DNA of 64,000 bases from assembly GCA_011032825.1 (NCBI GenBank), contig JAADJZ010000006.1, positions 124,001 to 188,000 on the forward strand, read 5' to 3'. This stretch comes from Massariosphaeria phaeospora (Eukaryota > Ascomycota > Dothideomycetes > Pleosporales). The notes under the pieces are model-generated. The model did not search any database. It was not told where the DNA came from and saw nothing but the letters and a program-made list of their open reading frames with translations. Below, one piece after another: positions 22,975 through 34,010 of the stretch. Numbering within the stretch: the first letter of the stretch is position 1; each line of letters opens with the position of its first letter. The position numbers were made by a program, and so were the translations under genes.

Positions 22975-23794
22975 AAAGGCTAGCTCACTTCCACAACGCC
23001 GGTGAACAGTCGCAGAAGACTGAGCTGCGAGGAGGAGCGCAACAATAGCAGAGTAGCAGGCCGGTTGCTGATGCGCTGCTGAGTCAAAGGTTAGGCTCCT
23101 CGCCTAGCGCCCGGAGTGGAATGGCGTCCGAATTGGTAATGGGAAGCCCCGCTGAGTAATAGTGGGCGGAACGATGTCTTTTTGTAGCTTGTGATTCCAA
23201 AGAGGTTCTGAGCTGTTATGCGGGGTAATGCGGTGTGAGGGTTGATGTCGATATATCGATATATGGCTCGAGCCGTTCGACTACCGCTGCAGCATCCCGA
23301 AGGTACAACATCTAATGAGCTGTAACAGTAATCCCATCATCCAGCTGGACTAGCAACTCCGACGAGCTATTCGGGCGAATCGTCAGCACCAAACCCTGCG
23401 TGTTGCTAGAAGAGCTTAGTAGGTGCCTCCCAGGGCTGCGGCTGATGCTTACTAGGCTGGGGTTTTCGAGGCTCTAGCAGCCACCCAGCTACTTGGCCCC
23501 CGGAAGTCTGTCTTACGTGAGATCATAGTGCATATATGTATATCGGACGGCCCAGGAAACGAGATGAGGATGAACATCGCGCACGTCCGAGTGTGAATCT
23601 GAACGGCGACCACAGCATGAAACAGCCAGCAATCGATCCTCGCTCAAGTTCAGCTGGTACACCTTGGCAGAGTGGATATATGATAGCTCGATGAAGTACT
23701 GAATAAATGAATTGAGTGGGATATGGAGTTGCGTGAGATCTGACTCGGAATTCCCGAACACCCGCAGCGCATCTAGGAACCCATGCTAGCTCAA
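22975..23794. other. Intergenic region (divergent side of BTB gene, 3' side of GST gene)
   Basis: No gene seen. A short palindromic ATATCGATAT-type tract is at 23250-23266. Confidence 0.55.
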
Positions 23795-24803
23795 CTATGT
23801 CTTGAGATCCGAGAAAGGTACATATGGCTCACCACTCGCTTCCGTCACTCTCTCGCTTGCCCGTTTATACGCCTCTCTAGCTTGCATGCGCCTGACAAAA
23901 CTGTAGAGCTTGGGATAGCTTGTCTCGCTTAAAGGTGCACGAGGCGTGGCACACTCGAGCACGAAGAGCATATTGATATCTGCCCCCGAGAGACTAGGGC
24001 CGCAGAAGAATTCGCCCTCGTTCGGTGAGGTGGAGAGGTAATTCTCCAAGAAGGGGAGGTGAGTTTTTAGCTCGTGGCTGACGAACCCCTCATCCACCTT
24101 GTCTGCGATCATTCTAGGTAGGAATTTGAGGAAGAAAGGTAGAGGTGCGTCGCGAAGGCCTTCAATCGTTAGCTTTTGCAGGACGGGACAGAGAGCCTTT
24201 CATACGGTTCATTATCAGGCCCACAATCATGATGACCATGAAACTTCCCTCCGCATAATGCATCAGGTACTTTTTGCTGTTAGTAACTTGTTCTAGAGAC
24301 TCGGTGCCTAGATCGCACTTACACGATACCTTAACCAAGCCTCGTTCTCCCCACCAATGACGTCATCTTTGCCCTCAGGATAGCGCTGGGGAACCATTCC
24401 TGGACCAAAGTGCTCACAGAGATACTCGATAATAGTACCACTTTCTGCTAGCACAACCGGTTTCTCCGCTGCTGGGCCCAGGACCTCAACTATGGGCGAT
24501 TTCCCGAGCGGATGGATGTTTTTGAGTAAAGCAGGAGCTCGCATCTCTGAATCGCGCTCGAAGACTTTCACCTCATATTCGAGCTTGAGCTCTTCGAGAA
24601 GCCAGATAATACGTTGACCTCGAGATTTGGTCAGCCTAGGATAGTGTCAATGTGATGAAGCTGAATGTTTGGATGGTGCTATGTCCCAGGGTCTCAGTCA
24701 TCTCCATGACAGGGGGCCATGGAAGTGGCACACATGCAGCTGTCGCTTACCAGTAGACTGTGATCTTTGCGCCCTGCTGGTTATCATTGGATCCCGAAGA
24801 CAT
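23795..24803 (-). CDS. Glutathione S-transferase
   Basis: Four exons on the minus strand: 24751-24803, 24323-24635, 24206-24269 and 23795-24159, 264 aa. Introns are 115, 53 and 46 nt. Splicing gives an N-terminal thioredoxin fold beginning ITVYWLTKSRGQRIIWLLEEL, with the cis-Pro and ESGTIIEYL glutathione-binding motif at about residues 75-95. The first intron splits the W codon of the VYW-LTKSR junction. The third exon supplies MHYAEGSF and a hydrophobic helix. The C-terminal all-helical domain contains the N-capping LSGADINMLF motif (~195-205). This is the family of fungal GSTs similar to fission yeast Gst3 and to ascomycete detoxification GSTs. It conjugates glutathione to electrophiles or reduces peroxides, probably in the cytosol. 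Substrate unknown. All four frames fit exactly, which supports the model. Confidence 0.9.
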
Positions 24804-25414
24804 GATTTAGACAGTGATGACTATTCAGTAAGTGATTGGATGTTTAGTGGGAGAAGTATCGAGTCGAGAAGTCGGGAGGCTTCTTCAGAAGTCTTTGAAT
24901 GTGTGCGTCACCGGGACTGGGCTTTCCCTAGACCTTGCCCTATGCATGCCTAATGAGTAGATCAACGGCTAGTCGGTCAACTGGCTCGGTCCGCTCACAG
25001 CCCGGTAGCGCCAAACGAATATGCGACGAAAAAGAACCGGTTAAGAGGGTTGATTGTTCACACGAGAGGTGCTTTGCCATCTCTATACCTTAATTGCTTA
25101 GATCGCGGATTGCGAGAGTTGCTAGCAGCTGGAAGGCAACTGATATTATAAAAGCCGAACATTCAGAGTTAACCCGAGATGTAATTATAGTGTAAGTGTG
25201 AAGTAGATTGAATGTTAAGGTTACGATGAAAGAAGGATTAAGGATTGTGCTAAAAGGATTGTGCTCGTAGATGCCTAAGGCAGAAACCGCCAAGCCCCCC
25301 GCTTAGTCACCCATCCCGAACAACCTCAGCGGCCCTCAACCACAACCACAACCCCAGCTCCCCTCGCCAGCCCAACCCCGTCATCGCACCCATACCGCCC
25401 CCCAAATCCTCAAA
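24804..25414. other. Divergent promoter region
   Basis: Shared between the GST gene (-) and the complex I subunit gene (+). No gene seen. The last ~130 bases are C-rich with few TATA-like sites, usual for housekeeping fungal promoters. Confidence 0.55.
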
Positions 25415-25867
25415 ATGGCGGGCAAAGGCCCCAAGAACCCCACCAGTAAGCATACCCCATACCCCCTCTCAAACTCCCGCAACCGCTAACCGTGTACAAA
25501 CAGCGCTCCACTTCGATCCAGCGCTCGTAAAATGGAACAGTACGCCCACCCCGCCCTCTCCTTCAAACCGCACCGCACCCGCCTCCTCGCTAGCCAAACG
25601 TACCCTTGCAATTGATTGGGCGTAATTGACCGCGCAACAGACATGATGGTCAACCGACACAAGTACTTCCGCTGGACGCCGCGCACCGCCTGGCTGACGT
25701 TCGCCTACGTGGTCGTCGTGCCGACCATGCTGGGTGTCGCGGGATACATGACCGAGGTGAGTTGGACGTGATAGATTCTGGGCATGGGGCTTGGGCTAAT
25801 GTGGGGGTTGTAGGGCAAGTACGAGTTCCGCGGTAAGAGGCGGGGGGACCTCATCGTGGAGTACTAG
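25415..25867 (+). CDS. Mitochondrial complex I accessory subunit, NDUFB4/B15-like
   Basis: Four small exons (25415-25445, 25504-25539, 25641-25756, 25814-25867) encode only 78 aa; introns are 58, 101 and 57 nt. The product reads MAGKGPKNPT, then LHFDPALVKWN, then RHKYFRWTPRTAWLTFAYVV, a single membrane helix (residues ~37-59), and ends GKYEFRGKRRGD.IVEY. The DPAL.KWN, YFRWTPRTAW and YEFRGKRRGD blocks are the signature of the fungal B15/NDUFB4-type subunit of NADH:ubiquinone oxidoreductase. It would sit in the inner mitochondrial membrane as a structural accessory subunit. No exon exceeds 116 nt, so the gene is invisible to open-frame scans; each junction is in phase (A|CG, A|AC, then phase 0), which makes the model firm. 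Confidence 0.9.
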
Positions 25868-26339
25868 ATGGCGACAATGGGGGCGTGAGAATGAGGATAG
25901 GGCGCTGGAACAGCTGGTGTGTGTATATGGAATTCAACAGGGTCTGCATATGGTGCGCCGCCGTTCTAGGGATGTGCTATTTGCGCCGTGCCTCGGTCGA
26001 TTTATGCTTCAAGGTGCATGGGGTGTGAGATTAAGATCTCTAGCGATTGTGTAATCTCAGGAGAGTTTTTCACTACTTCTAATCACGCAGAACTGGCATA
26101 GTCGCATGCTTAACGTGGCGCGCATTCTAAGGTTGAAGCTACTCATACGATGCCCCATAATGTCTGGCATACTTGACGATGTTGAGTAAGTATGGCTAGT
26201 TTCTGCTTGCATTGATAACAAGTGATTCCACGCTCGCAACGACCTCAGTGCAGCCATCATCTGCTTCCAGCGCTATGCCAGCATGCTCGTCCTTTTCAAG
26301 CCTGCGGAAGACCTGATTCCACAAATCCCCTACAGCACT
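25868..26339. other. Convergent 3' intergenic region
   Basis: Between the 3' ends of the complex I subunit gene and the OGFr-domain gene. Nothing else is seen. Confidence 0.55.
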
Positions 26340-27335
26340 CTATGCTTTCTCCTCAGTTGCAGCTTCCTCAGTTGCAGCCTCCTCAACCTGCTCCGCAACA
26401 TCCCTCTCCTCCACCCACAGCTCCAACCACTGGCTCTTCTCCCCATCCGGAGCGACATGCAGGGGGAACTCGACGGCATTCGTCCAGTACATCATAGACC
26501 GGTCGCTGATCTGATTTCGCGGGCTGTCGAAAACTTCTTTGAGCGCCGCGTAGAACGCCTCGCACTCTGCCTGCAGACCGAGAACTCGGAGGCTGCGCAG
26601 GATACGACTGATGCGGAGGTGGTTGTGATCGAAGCGGACTGCCCAGTTGCGAAAGGCTCTTTGCCAGTGGTCTGCTCGGACTACGGCGATTTTGCGCATG
26701 GATTGTAATTGAGTGGTAGTAAGGGTTTCGGTATCGTCCGACGATATGGGAGAAGCTTGTTCTGCTATTCCGGGTTCGGTGGTGCTGTGTTTGGGCTGCT
26801 CTTTGGTGGACTCTTTAGCCGCATCTTCCGAATCAATAGCGACGTCGGTGCTCTGATCAACGGCCTCTTGTGCATCTCCAGAAACGTCGGCCTTGGTCAA
26901 GGTGCTTGAGTCAGCGGCTGGCGGCGCCTCCGATGCAGGTCCGTCTCCTTGCTTCTCCCCAGCTTGTTCGCTTTGGTCCTCCCCTACCTCGGCATCCTCT
27001 TCCTGGAGCTCAAACCCGTAGAACTCTAAGATCCGAATGAAAGATTGCCTGAGTCTGTCCCTCAGGTGAGTCCCGGCACGGAATGCTTCCAGTATGTCGC
27101 GAGTGATGATTGGAGCTTCATAGTTGTACGGCGATCCCTCGGGTAGCGGGAACAGCACCTGAATGTAATTGTGACAGCGTTCTAAAGAGGCGTCGTTCCA
27201 TTGGAGAATCTCGTCTAACGTGCGGCCATGTGAGTCCTTGGCGTTGACAGCTGGATCGTAGAAGCGTAGGAGTAGCGGGATTTCTCTGGCTTTGGATCCG
27301 CCGCCAGAACTGGAGATTTGGTTGGAGGAGTCCAT
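26340..27335 (-). CDS. Opioid growth factor receptor (OGFr) conserved-domain protein
   Basis: Single-exon gene, 331 aa, ATG at 27335. After a Ser/Gly-rich start, residues ~18-120 match the OGFr N-terminal domain: LLRFYDPAVNAKDSHGRTLD, then WNDASLERCHNYIQ, then LFPLPEGS, then ILEFYGFEL. A disordered acidic insert (~125-205, rich in E, D, A, S) interrupts the domain, which resumes with HWQRAFRNWAVRFDHNHLRI (~225-290). The protein ends in a Glu/Ala-rich repeat (EEAATEEAATEEKA). In vertebrates the domain belongs to a nuclear opioid growth factor receptor. Fungi have the domain without any opioid signalling, and the biochemical role is unknown. The acidic insert is probably a lineage-specific loop. 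Confidence 0.85.
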   Translation of the reverse strand: MDSSNQISSSGGGSKAREIPLLLRFYDPAVNAKDSHGRTLDEILQWNDASLERCHNYIQVLFPLPEGSPYNYEAPIITRDILEAFRAGTHLRDRLRQSFIRILEFYGFELQEEDAEVGEDQSEQAGEKQGDGPASEAPPAADSSTLTKADVSGDAQEAVDQSTDVAIDSEDAAKESTKEQPKHSTTEPGIAEQASPISSDDTETLTTTQLQSMRKIAVVRADHWQRAFRNWAVRFDHNHLRISRILRSLRVLGLQAECEAFYAALKEVFDSPRNQISDRSMMYWTNAVEFPLHVAPDGEKSQWLELWVEERDVAEQVEEAATEEAATEEKA

Positions 27336-28283
27336 GTTGTTGTCGCTAGTGGTTGAGAGCAGGGCTTCCGGCGTTTGTTTGAAGACGTAGGGCTGAATCT
27401 GATGGTTCGAAAGATGTAGCTATGTCCATGTAACGGATAGGCTGTGGTGCCGTGGATTGAAGGTCAAGGAAAGTTTCGAACAAGTTCGTCCGTACCTACC
27501 GCAGTTTCTGTTTCTCGGTAAGTGTTTGGTTGCCAAAGACTGTTTGTGCAAGTGCCACACACACCTGCTGTTGTTGTTATGGAGTGGAACTAGGTAGCCA
27601 CACTACGCTGCAATATTGTTGAGTGACCAGCGTACAGGTTCAGTACATCTAGTCTCCAAACTCTGAGGGTGATTTTCTTCGTTTTCGTTGGTCTGCAGTT
27701 GGTGAACGACTGAAGTACATGAGAAGTGTGGACTGGCTGGTGGGACACTGTGGCGCTATCCTCTTCTAGCGTAGCGCATATCAGGCTGCAGCAACTCCCA
27801 CCTTGCATTGCCCTGCAGAATCATCGCAGTTTACAAGATTTTCTTGGACGCAGCAGCAGCAGCAGCAGCAGCATCAATGTTCGTCGCAGTGTTTTTTTTC
27901 GCATTGACTATGCTCGACTATCAGGCTACCCCGCGAATGCACGACGACGTCACTGCGGCGTTTGTTGAACAACAACGGAAGATTCACGGCCTTATCGGCC
28001 ACCAAATCCACACGTTTACTTGGTAGGCTCACTAGACTGCAGCTGCAGGAGATAAACCTGCTTGCCCACGAGTGAAAGGTCGCAGGGCTGACACTTGATT
28101 GACTGGTGGGACATGACGGAATACTTGATCTGGTACCCGGTACCCGGTACCTGGCTGTTCAAAATTTTACCTTCTCTATCCACCTCTTCGTCGCGCCTCT
28201 GCTGTACTACATAGCAACACCTACCAACACAGAATTATACTTTCGCAACTACTTCACGTACTAGACGAAGGACATCTGCTATC
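27336..28283. other. Divergent promoter region with microsatellite
   Basis: Separates the OGFr gene (-) from the amylase gene (+). It contains a (GCA)n microsatellite at about 27850-27874 and a palindromic GGTACC-repeat block at 28132-28152. A short frame through the microsatellite (27808-28026) is not convincing. Confidence 0.55.
27850..27874. repeat. (GCA)n microsatellite
   Basis: Eight uninterrupted CAG/GCA triplets within the intergenic region. Confidence 0.8.
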
Positions 28284-29869
28284 ATGGGCGGCCAAGGTAC
28301 TACGACCCACTTTCGGACCCTCGAGGTGCTGGGGCTAACCTTCAAGTAGACCCCCAACCAACGCGTGAGAATGCCACAATGTTCCAAGCTTACGAATGGA
28401 ACGTCCCCGCCGACAGCCAGCACTGGAGGCGCCTAACAGAAGCCATCCCCAAACTCAAAGCCGTAGGCATCGACAGCCTCTGGCTGCCGCCCGGCTGCAA
28501 AGCATCCAACCCCGAAGGCGTCGGCTACGACATCTACGACCTGTACGACCTCGGCGAGTTCGAGCAAAAAGGGAAACGCGGCACGAAATGGGGCACCAAG
28601 GAAGAGCTCTTGGAGCTCTGCAGAGTCGCCAAGGAGAACGGCGTAGGCCTGTACTGGGACGCGGTGCTGAACCACAAAGCGGGCGCGGACCGCACAGAGC
28701 GCTGCCGCGTCGTCGAAGTCGACGATAACGACCGCACCAAGGAAGTCTCGGAGCCGTACGAAATCGAGGGCTGGCTAGGCTTTGATTTCCCCGGCCGAGG
28801 CGACAAGTACTCGAGCATGAAGTACCACTGGGAGCACTTCAGCGGGACGGACTTCAACCAGGAAAACGAACGCAAGGCCATCTACAAAATCGTCGGCGAC
28901 AACAAGGGTTGGTCGCAATCCGTGGCCAACGAACAGGGCAACGCCGACTTCATGATGTTCGCCGACGTCGACTACTCGCACCCGGAAGTAGAGGCCGACG
29001 TCAAGAACTGGGGCCCGTGGATCACTAAGGAGCTCGGGCTGTCGGGTTTCCGCCTCGACGCCGTCCAGCACTTCAGCGAGCGCTTCACCAACGCCTGGGT
29101 CGACAACCTGCGCGAGCAATGCGGACCGGACATGTTCATCGTCGGCGAATACTGGTCCGGCGACCCGCAAGCCATGACGACCTGGCTCGACGCCATGGAC
29201 CACCGCTTCTCGCTGTACGACTCGCCGCTGCTCAACAACTTCAGCCGGCTCTCGACGACCGAGGCCGCCGACCTGCGCACCGTCTTCGACAACACGCTCG
29301 TGCAGCTCGCGCCCGTCAACGCCGTCACCGTCGTCATGAACCACGACACGCAACCCGGCCAAACCGTCGCCACGCCCATCGAAGCCTTCTTCAAGCCGCT
29401 CGCCTACGCGCTGATCCTGCTGCGCCGCGAAGGCTACCCGTGCGCCTTCTACGGCGACCTGTACGGCATGCAGAAGGGGCCCGAGCCGCCGTCCTGCGGC
29501 GGCAAACTCGCTGACCTCATGCTCGCGCGCAAGCTGTACGCCTACGGCGAGCAGGACGACTACTGGGACAACGCGAACTGCGTGGGCTTCGTGCGCCGCG
29601 GCACTTGGGACAGGCCGGCGGGGCTGGCGTGCGTCATGAGCAACAAGGGGTACGGCGAGATCCGCATGGCTGTCGGGGATCTGCACAAGGGCGAGCGGTG
29701 GACGGATGTGCTGGGGTGGGAGGACGGCGAGGTGGAGATCGATGAGGAGGGGTACGGCGTGTTCAAGTGTCCGGGCGTGAGCGTGGCGGTGTGGGTCAAG
29801 AAAGATGCGGAGGGGCGCGACAAGTTCCCGACGAATTTCGACGCGGATATATATGGCAAGGGCAAGTAG
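28284..29869 (+). CDS. Intracellular α-amylase, GH13 (AmyD/AMY1-like)
   Basis: Two exons, 28284-28296 and 28350-29869, 510 aa; the 13-nt first exon codes for MGGQ and a 53-nt intron (branch CTAAC) follows. The join gives MGGQDPQPTRENATMFQAYEWN. There is no signal peptide, so it acts in the cytosol. The catalytic triad of GH13 is present: nucleophile D241 (GFRLDAVQH), acid/base E271 (IVGEYWS) and D337 (NHDTQPGQ). The (β/α)8 region I motif is DAVLNHK. The length and the NHDTQPGQ motif match the bacterial-like liquefying amylases (GH13_5), including Aspergillus AmyD and Histoplasma AMY1. The latter is needed for cell-wall α-(1,3)-glucan, so a role in making a glucan primer is likelier than starch feeding. 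That is inference from family members. The coding region is strongly GC3-biased. Confidence 0.9.
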
Positions 29870-30514
29870 GTGTATAGGAAGGCGTCTTGGAGCGAGATAT
29901 GGTTGATAGGAGGCTCTTGATTCCCCTAGACGATGTGGATAGATAAGATTCGTGAGATATAATGATAGATACTGGATAGTTGGTCTACGCCAAATGTCAA
30001 TGTCGCGCCACAGATGGCAGATTCTAGGTACCCCGCTATAGCATCGATGAGTGTGTGTCTGCAAAGTTCTGAGAGATACAGACGAAGTTTTATTATATAG
30101 CTGATGTCGTATGAGCTTGTTGATATTGGCAACGAACTGTGTCAGGGAGGGGGGGCGCTGTAAAACTCGCCATGGAGATCTTTCACGGAAAATGTTCGCA
30201 TTTGAGGGGAGAGTTGTTCATCCATCACGCGCCGTCTATTTGCAGCATATATCCTGATCGTACTGTTACAGATGGCGCCCTCTGGACGGCGCCACGCGGA
30301 GGGTCTATGGCTGGGGTGGAGCTGCAAGATAACTGCAATCACATGAAGAAGAAAAAGAAGAAAAGATATCGAATCCATGCAAGCCAGGCAGATGCAAGGA
30401 AAGGCACACAGACACAAACCGAATTTTCCCGTTATTAAAAGGCCCGATGTACTAGGCTTGATCGTGATGGCTGTCTTGATATCATCACGTCTACGACTTG
30501 TCTCGCTGGCGCGC
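29870..30514. other. Convergent 3' intergenic region
   Basis: Between the 3' ends of the amylase (+) and phosphate-carrier (-) genes. No gene seen. A purine-rich AAGAAGAAAAAG tract lies at 30343-30366. Confidence 0.55.
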
Positions 30515-31747
30515 CTATTGGGCAATTTCCACACCGCCGGTAGCACCAAGGGCCTGAGGTTCAATGTTAGCTTGAACAGCACACATAGAGAGCGGCCTAA
30601 ACTCACTTTCTTAATATCGCCGTAGATCGCGAATTGACCTGCAGTTAGGGTTCCCACCTAGACGTCGTTAGCATATTGATGTTTGGTATTAGTTAAAAGA
30701 AATACGTACCATGAACAGACGAGCACCGATACCAGCGAAACTGCCACGGAGGCCGAGTTCACTGCCAATCTTGACCAGACGGCTGGCGATGCCCTCTCCA
30801 GGTAGACCCTTGGTCTTGTTGATCTTGGAAAGCATAGTGTCGGCGGGTTGGGAGACGATGGCGGCGGCAAAACCGCCCATCAGACCAGAACCCAAGTTGA
30901 TGGCGGTCTGCATGCTACCGGAGGCGGTGCTCTTGTCGACAGATCGATAGACCATCTCGGAGACCTTCTCGTAGACGCCGAACTTGGTCATAGTGTAGGG
31001 GACCCTTGAGACAGTATTAGTTTTGGAAAGCTGGCTATAGGTGGTGGAGAACCTACTGCTTGAACAAGATCGGCCCGAAACCAGAGTAGAAAGCACCAAG
31101 ACCCTCAGTGCTTGCGATCTTGGAGAATCCGCCTACCAGACCGTTGGCGAAGGTGGGCTCGGAGACGAGACGGATACGGGTGGCCTCAAGTGGGCAGAGG
31201 GCGATGTCGGCGAAGAACTCGGCGCAGGCAGCCGAGGCGAGGTAGACGACGGTGCGGTTCTGCGAGGCGGTCTCGTAGCCGAGCAGGTTGATGCTCTGCT
31301 GCTTGAAGAACTCATAACCGCCAAACTTGAAGGCGCCCTGGAGGAAGTATCCCGCGGCAGTAGGGCCGAAGCCGGTCCAGACGGCACCAGAGCCCTCCTT
31401 GGCAATGATTTGCCGGAAGCCGCCGATGAGGCCGCGGTTGTAGGTGACGGGGTCGAGCTGGATCCTCGTCTTGACGCTGTGGGCGTGTTAGCTGGGCGAC
31501 GGCAGGCAGAGGGGAGTGCGCGGCCAGCCATTGGCGCTCGCAACGGGGGCAGGACGGGGCGGCACACGTACACGTCGACGGGGGTGAGGGCGCCGTGGGT
31601 GACGGAACAGCAGACGGCGCCCGCAAAGGCGAAGCGACTGTACAGGTTGAGGCCAGAGGGCTTGGTCGGGTCGGCCGCCGCAGCCTGAGCCCGGATGGCA
31701 TCGAGCTTGACCGAGCCCGTCGACGAGGGGGGGACGCCGGCAGACAT
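30515..31747 (-). CDS. mir1: Mitochondrial phosphate carrier (MIR1/PIC-like)
   Basis: Five exons on the minus strand: 31572-31747, 31057-31476, 30710-31004, 30607-30657 and 30515-30553, 326 aa. Introns are 95, 52, 52 and 53 nt. Three carrier repeats are present, each with its signature: TPVDVVKTRIQ (repeat 1), [11 protein letters not shown] (repeat 2) and [11 protein letters not shown] (repeat 3). The order and the Leu-Glu in repeat 2 identify the phosphate carrier. The protein ends [17 protein letters not shown], as phosphate carriers usually do. It imports phosphate with protons (or in exchange for hydroxide) across the inner mitochondrial membrane for ATP synthesis. The small last exons (51 and 39 nt) are easily missed. 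The start at 31747 gives a short Ser/Ala-rich leader before the first repeat. Confidence 0.93.
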
Positions 31748-32342
31748 GTTGCCGGGCGATGCAATGGACGCGGGAATGGAGACAGGGCGTGAGGGGAGAG
31801 GGGTGGACGCTGGATGGGACCGAGATAGCGGTGTTGAGGTTGAAAAGTTCCTCTGCGCCGCCCAATTGTGCGCCCCGGCCTCTCCCGACGCCCCGAGCCC
31901 GAGCCGGAAAATGGCGAGGCCAGCCACAGCGCGCCAGCCACTCACAGCCCGCCGTCTCAAGCGTGCTCGCACTGCTTAATCGCTCACCCAACTTGCGCAA
32001 AGTGCCCAGCGCCTGCACTTCAATTCATCTAACACCACCTCACACTTAATAGTCTTCGATCACTCCGTACTCCGGAATACACGAAAGAGCAGCAAAACTT
32101 GACCACGCCGCCTGTATCAAGGAGACAGCAGGACCAACTACCGCTTGAGGCAGAGTTTCTACACAATCTTCCTGATAGTATACGATAATCTGGGCACGCT
32201 CAACAATATCTTGATCAGAGATTTCAAAGCAGGAAAATGTGGTTACGGCTAGCATCGATCGCTTTCCAATGTGGTGAATGTGGTGAATTGAGGCCAGAAT
32301 ACTAACGCTCCTAGATACTCGATCAACTACCTAGCATGTCTA
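31748..32342. other. Intergenic region
   Basis: Promoter side of the phosphate-carrier gene and 3' side of the unknown 555-aa gene. A 69-codon minus-strand frame at 32046-32255 begins with ATG but has no other support. Confidence 0.5.
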
Positions 32343-34010
32343 TTATCCTTCCGGCCAGTCTCCCACAGTATCGAGGAGCGCATCGTGCTCGCGGAAGCTG
32401 TTCTCGGTCGCCTCGTATGCTTCCTGCAGCGACGACTCCAGGCTCGTCAGTCGTCCTAGCATGAATTTCGTCGTTACCCCCACTTCTCGGTTCTCTTCTC
32501 GTATCCCCATCATCATATTGGCCGTTTCCGGGTTCTGCAATCGCTTCTTCACGCGCTCCTGCTCTACGGGGTCTTCCACGTTCCTCGCACCAAGCTTCAG
32601 AACTCTGCTCACGGACCTGTCGTTGAGGTGGGTCATAGCGGCCAGCGCGTGTATTTCAACCTCCGTCTCAACATCTGCCAGCTCCAACTGACTGTACAAC
32701 ATCCTTTGCAGGTTAACATCGGCCTTTGAACATTTCTCTTTGAGAAGCTCCGCAGGGAGCGATGTCTGGTTGAAAATCGCCCACTTCTGTGCCGCTTGCA
32801 GCACAGTGAGAGACTGCAAATCTCTCAATGCTTTTCTCCACAGATTCCGTCGAGCCCTTCGTATATCGCCTATCAGTGTCTCTTGAGCAATTCCAAACAT
32901 CTTCAGATTGGCACTGTGCTTTTCCGTGGTCAAACGGTTCACTTCTTCTTGATTGCTGACTCTGGCTGCTGCCAAAATACCCGCTCTTATCCTTGCAGTC
33001 TCAGCGTCGAGGCGTTTGTCAAGATGTAGACGGATCTCCGTTAGCAAGGCCCTATAGATACTATCTATGATTCCCTGGTCGATATCCGGCTTCGAAATGC
33101 GCACATTAGCCGCTATAACAACGAGTATATCGTAGGGCGTCTGGTTTTTGAACGTCGCAATCTCTGGCCGAAACGCATGGAGAGCCTTTAGGAGCCGTGC
33201 TGATTGTTGGTCTAATTCTTTGCGCCTTTTGAGCTTCTTCCATACTTTTCCAACAAGATGTCTTCGCTCCTCCAGCGCCGCTAGAAGTTCATCCCGAGCC
33301 TTGGCACCATCGTTTTCCTCGGAGACATGCCGGTTCCATCCATCAAGAATTTCCGATAGCTGACTATACGTCTCTTCCACGAAAGACGAAACTCCTGAAT
33401 GCGCATCGTCATCTATCTGGGGTACGCGGAAAACCTCCATGAGATCTTTGGTGTTACTTGGTCGCGGACCTAATCCCTTCGCAATCCGCCACGGTACTTC
33501 GGTATCCAAACCTGGATAAGTATCGGGAGATTTCTCTTGCCCAGATGACCTAGGAAGCGCGCTAGAACATGTGAGCCGCTTGAATCTATATTCCGGAACC
33601 CAGTCATTGTTCGCACGCTCTTCCAAACACAGGACACTCAGCCAATCCTGAAGATCCCGAAGACTGGCCTCTGGAGTGCTCGACTCCTGTCCACCACCCA
33701 AGCTCGGGTATGTGGTCTCGAGGTGTGGATCGCCTTCGTCAGCACCCACATACGTCTCCTGTTCTTCGTCTTCCGGGCCATACAGAAGCCCCTTGACCAA
33801 GGCTCTAGTGATCCGCGGAGGATGTTGACCTCGGTTTTTTCGATCTTTCCAGGTTTGCCATGATGGCGGATTCGTGGATCTACGCATAGTATTGGTATCA
33901 GTAAATCGGCTCTCCGTGTTAGTAACTACTATATGCCTAACAGATTGTAGAAAGCCATGTACTAAATACCTAGGCGATGTTCCCTCGCCGCTACTTGTCT
34001 CTACTGCCAT
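32343..34010 (-). CDS. Uncharacterised 555-aa protein, mostly α-helical
   Basis: An uninterrupted frame of 556 codons with an ATG at 34010; the ATG at 33887 (residue 42) is an alternative. A possible 60-nt intron at 33910-33969 (GTATTTAG donor, TACTAAC branch, AGAG acceptor, in frame) would remove ~20 residues of the N-terminus. I do not recognise a family. Residues ~60-215 are disordered and acidic/polar. Residues ~225-555 are strongly helical, with repeated Leu/Ala/Glu-Lys heptads suggesting coiled coils (for example EERRHLVGKVWKKLKRRKELD and RIRAGILAAARVSNQEEVNRL). No signal peptide, membrane helix or catalytic motif is visible. It is probably a cytosolic or nuclear lineage-restricted protein. 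Confidence 0.65.
   Translation of the reverse strand: MAVETSSGEGTSPRYLVHGFLQSVRHIVVTNTESRFTDTNTMRRSTNPPSWQTWKDRKNRGQHPPRITRALVKGLLYGPEDEEQETYVGADEGDPHLETTYPSLGGGQESSTPEASLRDLQDWLSVLCLEERANNDWVPEYRFKRLTCSSALPRSSGQEKSPDTYPGLDTEVPWRIAKGLGPRPSNTKDLMEVFRVPQIDDDAHSGVSSFVEETYSQLSEILDGWNRHVSEENDGAKARDELLAALEERRHLVGKVWKKLKRRKELDQQSARLLKALHAFRPEIATFKNQTPYDILVVIAANVRISKPDIDQGIIDSIYRALLTEIRLHLDKRLDAETARIRAGILAAARVSNQEEVNRLTTEKHSANLKMFGIAQETLIGDIRRARRNLWRKALRDLQSLTVLQAAQKWAIFNQTSLPAELLKEKCSKADVNLQRMLYSQLELADVETEVEIHALAAMTHLNDRSVSRVLKLGARNVEDPVEQERVKKRLQNPETANMMMGIREENREVGVTTKFMLGRLTSLESSLQEAYEATENSFREHDALLDTVGDWPEG

Noticed and set aside
28775..30064. 429-aa minus-strand frame
   Set aside because: Shadow of the GC3-biased amylase gene. 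The true gene has all three GH13 catalytic residues.
32046..32255. 69-codon minus-strand frame with ATG
   Set aside because: No homology recognised and no leader or splice support.
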